Below the pieces are notes generated by a model that did not search any database, was not told the DNA's origin, and saw only the letters and a program-made list of their open reading frames with translations. A program made the translations under genes and the position numbers. A DNA stretch of 64,000 nucleotides, taken from the NCBI RefSeq assembly GCF_004798865.1, contig NW_025336481.1, positions 34,630,040 through 34,694,039 on the forward strand, written 5' to 3'. This document shows, piece by piece, positions 58,578 to 64,000 of the stretch. The DNA is from Varanus komodoensis. Its lineage: Eukaryota > Chordata > Lepidosauria > Squamata > Varanidae. Numbering within the stretch: position 1 is the first letter of the stretch; each line of letters starts with the position of its first letter.

Positions 58578-58985
58578 CAGTGCTCTTTTTGGTCATAGAA
58601 TGCACCAGAATGGAGTTCTGGCACCATTTTTCAACAGATTTTCCAAGTTTTAAAAGTAACTTTTAAAAATTTGATGTTTGGTCCACGTGGATTTGAATCG
58701 CCCTGTTGACCGTAGCAGGTCGGCGGCAAAATCATGAAAACGGTGCATACAGGCTGCTTGTGTGTCGAATCCGATGCATGCGTACTTCATCCACACTGGT
58801 TGTGATGGCACTGCTCAGCTTGTGATTGGTCATGTGGTCGCGCGCTGAGTGCTTACTGCGGGCGGCGACCATTATGTTTTGTTACACAACTGATGTGTGT
58901 GGGTGTGTGTACGGTGATTGACTACGTGTGGAAGGTAAATAATTTCATGAGTTCCGGCACCTTTTTTCTTACAAAAAAAGCACTG
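58578..58985. mobile_element. CpG-rich non-autonomous DNA transposon (probably hAT)
   Basis: Begins CAGTGCTCTTTTTGG and ends AAAAAAAGCACTG, an inverted terminal pair. GAGTTCTGGCACC near the left end and GAGTTCCGGCACC near the right end form an inner direct repeat. Flanking 8-mers ACAAAAAC and AAAAAAAA agree at six positions but are low complexity. The inside (58690-58925) is strikingly CpG-rich for this AT-rich intron. It ends in a donor-like GGAAG|GTAAAT, as if it kept the promoter and first exon of a lost transposase gene. Confidence 0.5.
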
Positions 58986-59984
58986 AAAAAAAAATACATA
59001 GTTTTTAAGAAAACGGGCTGGTTTGAGCAAAACATTAAATCAAAGTTTAGCATGATCAAAAATAAGCCTAGTCTTTCATTTGACTTCCCTTCTGCCCCCT
59101 TCCCCTCCAGCATGATTTTGAGGAGCCTGAATGGATTTGCTTCCAGTTCAGATCAGCCACACCCCATCATGGTTTATGAAGCCATGACTCTTCTATACCA
59201 TGGTTTTTGAAGCTTTTAATTTGGGTTTCAAATTGCTGTTATAGTTTTAAGGTTTTTAACATTTTACTATGAATAGTATCTGATACTGCTACTGTGCCTA
59301 CACTTGTTCCATTGCATCCACAGGCCCTGTCTCTAGTGGAAAAATAACTAGTGTTTTGGAAAGCAGCTCTGGAAATGAACAGAAATGTTTCCCTCTAGAA
59401 CAGGACAGGTCAGCAAAGCTTCCTTCACTGAGTTCCATTAACTTGTTCCCAGTTTGGAAATAAGCCTTTCTGCTCTTTCCAATTGCCTTATGAAGCACTA
59501 GCTTCCCATCTTACTAGCAGAAGATTCCGTGCAGTCAGCATTGGATACTTCTCACTTTCTTTACCTGTTTATAATTTTCCTTTTCTGAATTTTTATATGC
59601 CAATATGGATGGTTCCAGAAAAACAGTACAGAACAGCAAGCAATACTGATACTGACATATTTCCACTAACTAAAGTTACGATTAAAATTATGATGGCCTA
59701 ATAGTCCCTTCAATCAGAAACTTTCTAATTCAGTTTGGTGTTCAGATGGGAGTTTAATTGTAGTTAATTTAAAGCAAAGTTGAAGCTTCTGGTCTTTTCA
59801 CAGCCATGCTGAGAGGAAAGGGAAGAGATTAGAATCCTAGGAGGAAGCAAGGCTTCTTCTTGTAATTATAGAATCATTTTTTAAAGGAAATTCTAAAGGC
59901 ACAATCACAAACAATTCCAACAAGGAAAAAGTGTAGAAAAGAACAGAAGAAACCCTAACAAAAAATGACATGTATGGGAAGAAG

Positions 59985-60192
59985 GCCAGGCAACAAAGGA
60001 AGACATTCCTTTGAGCAGTACAACAATGGGACCATTTACCTAGGGAGGTTGTGGGTTCTCCCACACTAAAGGCATTCAAGATGCAACTGGACAGTCATCT
60101 GAGAGGGATGGTTTAACCTGCAGTTCTACACTGAACAGGGGATTGGACCCAATGGCTCTCAGGTCCCTTCCAACTCTAAGATTCTATGATCT
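59985..60192 (+). repeat. CR1 LINE 3' end
   Basis: Reads GGGATTGGACCCAATGGCTC then TCAGGTCCCTTCCAACTCTA and the terminal octamer-type ATTCTATGAT, the textbook CR1 tail. Antisense to MICU3 in intron 1. Confidence 0.9.
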
Positions 60193-61334
60193 GTAGTCAC
60201 CTTGTATGTAAGTATGATGGCCTAATAATCCCTTCAGGCAGAAAGTTGTTCCAGTGCTTCTAGTTTCATACTCCTTGTACTTGTCAATGAATCAGTTTAT
60301 CCCAATGCTGAATATGTCTGCTCACAAAGCATCCAAGGCCCATGCCTGAAACCCACTTAACTGGTTGGGAGTAGTTCACTACTTCTAAATTCATATGCTA
60401 ATAAATGCATATTTCAAAGAGGTTAGGACTGTTTGTAGTATCTTCAGTGAGAGCAAAAATAGAAAAGTAAACAATGCATATTGAGCTTTAAAATGATCTG
60501 AGAGTGGAAAATATCAGATTAGGAGAAATGTACTTGATGATTTAGCCAAGATCATTCGGTACCTTTGGATCTAGCAATGGGGAATCTAGAAGTCTTCTTG
60601 CCATGTACAGTAGGACTCCTTAAATTCTTGCACAGCATCCCTGACATCACAGGAATAATGCACTTTCATTCCTTGTTCCCAGCATCATTATTCTATAGCT
60701 TCAGTAAAATTTCCTTCCAGTATAAGAAACTAAGAATCTTGAATTATGTCCAGGAGCTGTACTTCCTGCATATCATCCCCATTTTCCCCACCTTCAGAGA
60801 TATGCATTCATATTCCACATATAAAATATTTGCCTCTGAAATTTAAAAAGTGTGTGCACACATGCGGGTGCATGAGGATGGGGGGACCAACAGAGGCAGT
60901 CAGAAGACAGAATGACTGTTGTCTCTTTGCTGTACTCTCAAGTATTTGTAAGTCCTCCTGAGACACAGAATGGTAGGCACATCAGCTGTTACAGCAACCA
61001 GATAGTGAAGTCTTTCAGCAAGATGCAAGTATGTGTTTCTCAACTTTAAACGAATTTGCAACCATGTATATATCGGACACAACTTTGCCACTAACAGCAG
61101 CAGCAGCATATATACACTTAAACCAATGGAAAACAGAAATGCCAAAATAAAAATACTAAATAGCAAATAAGAAGCTAGGACCTGACAGAAGCTGTCCTTA
61201 TCAGTTGCAACTCAAGTGGCTGTTATAGGCACAGTATTCTTATCTTCCAGCATTTTGACTGCAAAAGTGAAGGGATTCTCCTTTGCTGGTCTACCTTGCT
61301 GCACATATGCATGTTGATCATGCACAGAAGTGTT

Positions 61335-62260
61335 GTTGTAGTTAGTCGCGAAGTCATGTCTGACCCATTGCGACCCCATGGACAACATTCCTCCAGGCCT
61401 TCCTGCCCTCCACCATCTCCCGGAGTCCACTTAAGCTCACACCAACTGCCTCAGTGACTCCATCTAGCCACCTCATCCTCTGCCGTCCCCTCCTTCTTTT
61501 GGCATCTATTGTTCCCAACATTAGGCTCTTCTCCAGGGAGACCTTCCTTCTCATTAGGTGGCCAAAGTATTTGAGTTTCATCTTCACTATCCGGCCTTCT
61601 AAAGAGCAGTCAGGGTTGCTCTCCTCTAGAACTGACCGGTTAGATCGCCTTGTGGTCCAAGGGACTCGCAGGAGTCTCCTCCAGCACCACAATTCAAAGG
61701 CCTCAAGCCTTCGGCACTCAGCTTTCCTTATGGTCCAGCTTTCACAGCCATACATTGCAACTGGGAAAACCATAGCCTTGACTATACACACTTTTGTTGG
61801 CAGGGTGATGTCTCTGCTTTTTAGTATGCTGTCTAGATTTGCCATAGCTCTCCTCCCCAGGAGCAAGCATCTTTAAATTTCTTGGTTGTGGTGATCTTGG
61901 AGCCCAGGAAAATAAAATCTGTCACTACCTACATTTCTTCCCCATCTATTTGCCAGGTAGTGAGAGGACCGGATGCCATGATCTTAGTTTTCTTAATGTT
62001 AAGTTTCAAGCCAACTTTTGCACTCTCCTCCTTCACCCGTATCAAGAGGCTCTTTAGTTCCTCTTCACTTTCTGGCATGAGAGTGGTATCATCTGCATAT
62101 CTGAGGTTGTTGATATTTCTCCCAGCAATCTTAATTCCAACTGGTGATTCATCTAGCCCCACCTTTCTCATGATGTGCTCGGCATATAAGTTAAATAGGC
62201 AGGGCGACAGTATACAGCCTTGCCGAACTCCTTTCTCAGCACAGAAGTAGAAGGGGCTAT
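61335..62260 (-). repeat. BovB (RTE) LINE, 3' half of ORF2
   Basis: Minus strand 62171-61929 encodes MRKVGLDESPVGIKIAGRNI, then NNLRYADDTTLMPESEEELK and VGLKLNIKKTKIMASGPL, with the catalytic YADD box. Then 61866-61354 encodes VAMYGCESWTIRKAECRRLE, AFELWCWRRLLRVPWTTRRS, LKYFGHLMRR, RRRGRQRMRWLDGVTEAVG and AWRNVVHGVAMGQT. These match ruminant and squamate BovB almost residue for residue. It is truncated at the 5' end near 62260 and has one evident frame change between the two blocks. The 3' end is at GTTGTTGTAGTTAGTCGCGA. It is in MICU3 intron 1, sense orientation. Confidence 0.93.
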
Positions 62261-63777
62261 ATATAGATCTTGATTTGGATTCAGAGATGCACTGGCAGCA
62301 TGATTAGATGACTTCCTCATCCCTTTCTTCCATTGCAGCCGTTGCTCCTGATGATCCATGGGCTTTCTTAAATGCTGTGGTCTTGGAAGGTTGCTGAAAA
62401 TCAGGTAGAAGCATGTTCTAAGGGCACTTATTAGCTATGGGGCATATATTAGCTACTTCCTATGTCATTACTGGCTCCAAGTATCAACCCAGCTCTCTTC
62501 TTAACCTGAAAATGTTACAGGCAGTTTTTCCTCACAATTTTCTCTCATAAAGGAAGCCTCCCCCTTCCCTAGTTTCTTTAGGTTTATATCTGGCTATTAG
62601 ATCAAAGCTGGGGCTTAAAGTTGCTATAGCAGTTAGGAGGAAATCATCCTGAACAGCAGAGGCACTCTACATTTGGCGTAAATGGGGCTGTGACTGCCTG
62701 GCTGTCTCCCACCACTTGCTGCTGCAACAAGGTATATTTGATCCAGTATTTCCTGGTCCCAAACATGGTCCTTTCTTACACCTCTGCAGAAACATTAGTA
62801 GAGCTGAGCATCTGCTCTGTCCTCCACCCCAACAGTTCCAATGGACAATTACCATTGAGAACAGGTTACATGGAGAGCTTGATAATATAGTAAGACAAGC
62901 AACAGTTAGTAGGAAATAGATGTGCATTTCTGTAGCAACCTGATAGAATCAAGTAAGATCAAACTAAACTGGAGATGGCTAAAAGTTATGGAAGCATGGG
63001 TAGCAACAGTTCATCTAACATTTTGTCTACAGCATATTGTAGCAATATCACAGAGGAAACTGTTTTATACTATTGAAGACAAGATGCATTTAAATTGAAA
63101 AATTATAATGAAAAATTCCATGGCTACCTGGATTGCTCTTATTTAGTATAAATATCCTGTGCAAAATTGTTAAGTATAGCATTTTTGACAAGCAAAACTG
63201 TGTCTAGATTTGCTCAATAGCCATTGTTACATACTTGTATATTTCAGATACTTGTAAGAATCAGAAAGTACACAATGAACTACCAAATGAAAATCTCATC
63301 TGCTTGAGGTATTTATAGGCATCTTATGTAAACAAAAATATGGATCTACTGTCACCAGCTGCTCAGGTTTAAAAATTATTTACACAAATCAACTGGCAAT
63401 TTGATATACTTCTTTCATAAAAAGCAGGTTTTTAAAAAAGTTAGTATTAGTTTGCCAATATCAGTTAAGAGTCAGATTGGGAAACTCCTGTTTGAGTTTT
63501 GTAAAGAAAATAAAAGCCAAACACTAGTGTAGCAGAGAGCATGGCAGCTCCCATGTGAAAAAGCAGTTTCTAGAACTACTGCAAGTGGTAGGGGGCACAC
63601 TACCACCCCTTCATAACACAATTAATTTCCTGCATGGAAAGCATTTTGTATGATGAGAAACACACTTGTATTGCACATGTGTCTATGTTGCTGCACACAC
63701 AACTGCAGTAGGAAGTTGTGATGAATCTCAACTTCCCATGTGTAATGAAACAGATTTGTATGAACATCTTGAGAGAT

Positions 63778-63878
63778 AAAAAACAAAACAAAACAAAAAA
63801 CCAAAACTGCTCTAGGAAACTTTTCAACAAAGAGCCCAGTAGCATTTCTTCGAATGACTGAATAAATAAATAAATAAC
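63778..63878. repeat. AAAAC and AAAT microsatellites
   Basis: (AAAAC)n at 63778-63800 and (AAAT)n at 63861-63877, with unique DNA between them. Confidence 0.85.
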
Positions 63879-64000
63879 ATTTACTTCCCTATATGGAACT
63901 TTCTCACCCATACAAGGAAAGGATCCGGTTTGAAAGAACTTGTGACAAATGATGACAAGCAAGGACGTTGCCAAAAACAGAAAGAGCGGGCCAGGAAGGA

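Larger units (their letters stand above)
51264..64000 (-). other. MICU3 intron 1 (incomplete)
   Basis: At least 12.7 kb, running off the right edge. No exon with a mitochondrial presequence and no large CpG island is present. Holds hAT-type MITEs (55918, 58262, 58578), a CR1 tail (59985-60192) and the BovB LINE (61335-62260). The stretches 51.3-55.9, 56.1-58.2 and 62.3-63.7 kb show nothing I can name beyond a possible GGTTCACA-type element at 52229-53145. Confidence 0.6.

Noticed and set aside
58893-59210. 105-codon frame starting in the CpG-rich element
   Set aside because: It runs out of the element across its end into ordinary intron and matches nothing.
1-64000. CRISPR array, phage, plasmid or other prokaryotic system; LTR retrovirus or Polinton
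   Set aside because: No regularly spaced repeats, no operon-like gene packing, and no gag, pol, env or capsid-like blocks or long terminal repeats were seen. All reverse-transcriptase remnants belong to LINEs.

Overview
This is nuclear DNA of a vertebrate, most likely a squamate reptile (lizard or snake). The repeat types point there: a Sauria-type SINE ending in a CTTTACC tail, a BovB (RTE) LINE with a clear YADD reverse-transcriptase piece, several CR1 and L2 LINE remnants, an L1 3' end, and many short hAT, Tigger and palindromic MITE copies. Coding DNA is sparse and lies in small exons with GT/AG splice sites, on an AT-rich background. I see no operon, CRISPR array, phage, plasmid feature, LTR retrovirus or Polinton.

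Two host genes are present, both on the minus strand and head to tail. MICU3, a calcium-sensing regulator of the mitochondrial calcium uniporter, runs from about 51.26 kb down to its stop at 19638. I could place 13 coding exons with matching phases throughout (400 residues after the first split codon). They include a 39-bp and a 32-bp microexon that simple ORF finding misses, and a 69-bp terminal exon. Only the first coding exon, with the mitochondrial targeting peptide, is missing; it must lie beyond 64000. Downstream, ZDHHC2 (a palmitoyl acyltransferase) begins with its first exon at 7363-7183 inside a CpG island. The rest of that gene lies off the left edge. The order MICU3 then ZDHHC2 on one strand matches human 8p22, so synteny supports the paralogue calls (against the MICU2/ZDHHC20 pair).

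Layout: 1-7182, ZDHHC2 intron 1 with a CR1 copy interrupted by a Sauria SINE; 6960-7670, CpG island, exon 1, a YY1-type site over the start codon and a G-quadruplex motif; 7.7-19.6 kb, intergenic DNA with L2, L1 and CR1 remnants and one exon-like block on the plus strand; 19.6-51.3 kb, MICU3 exons and introns with a Tigger-in-CR1 nest and several MITEs; 51.3-64 kb, MICU3 intron 1 with hAT-type MITEs, a CR1 tail and the BovB copy.

The most interesting non-standard signals are: a decayed duplicate of the MICU3 terminal exon boundary about 330 bp downstream of the real one; three consecutive phase 0-0 exons that form a skippable cassette; a CpG-rich 408-bp element with inverted ends at 58578-58985; a small palindromic MITE family; and nested insertions whose order can be read from the junctions. 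I found no convincing new biological system.
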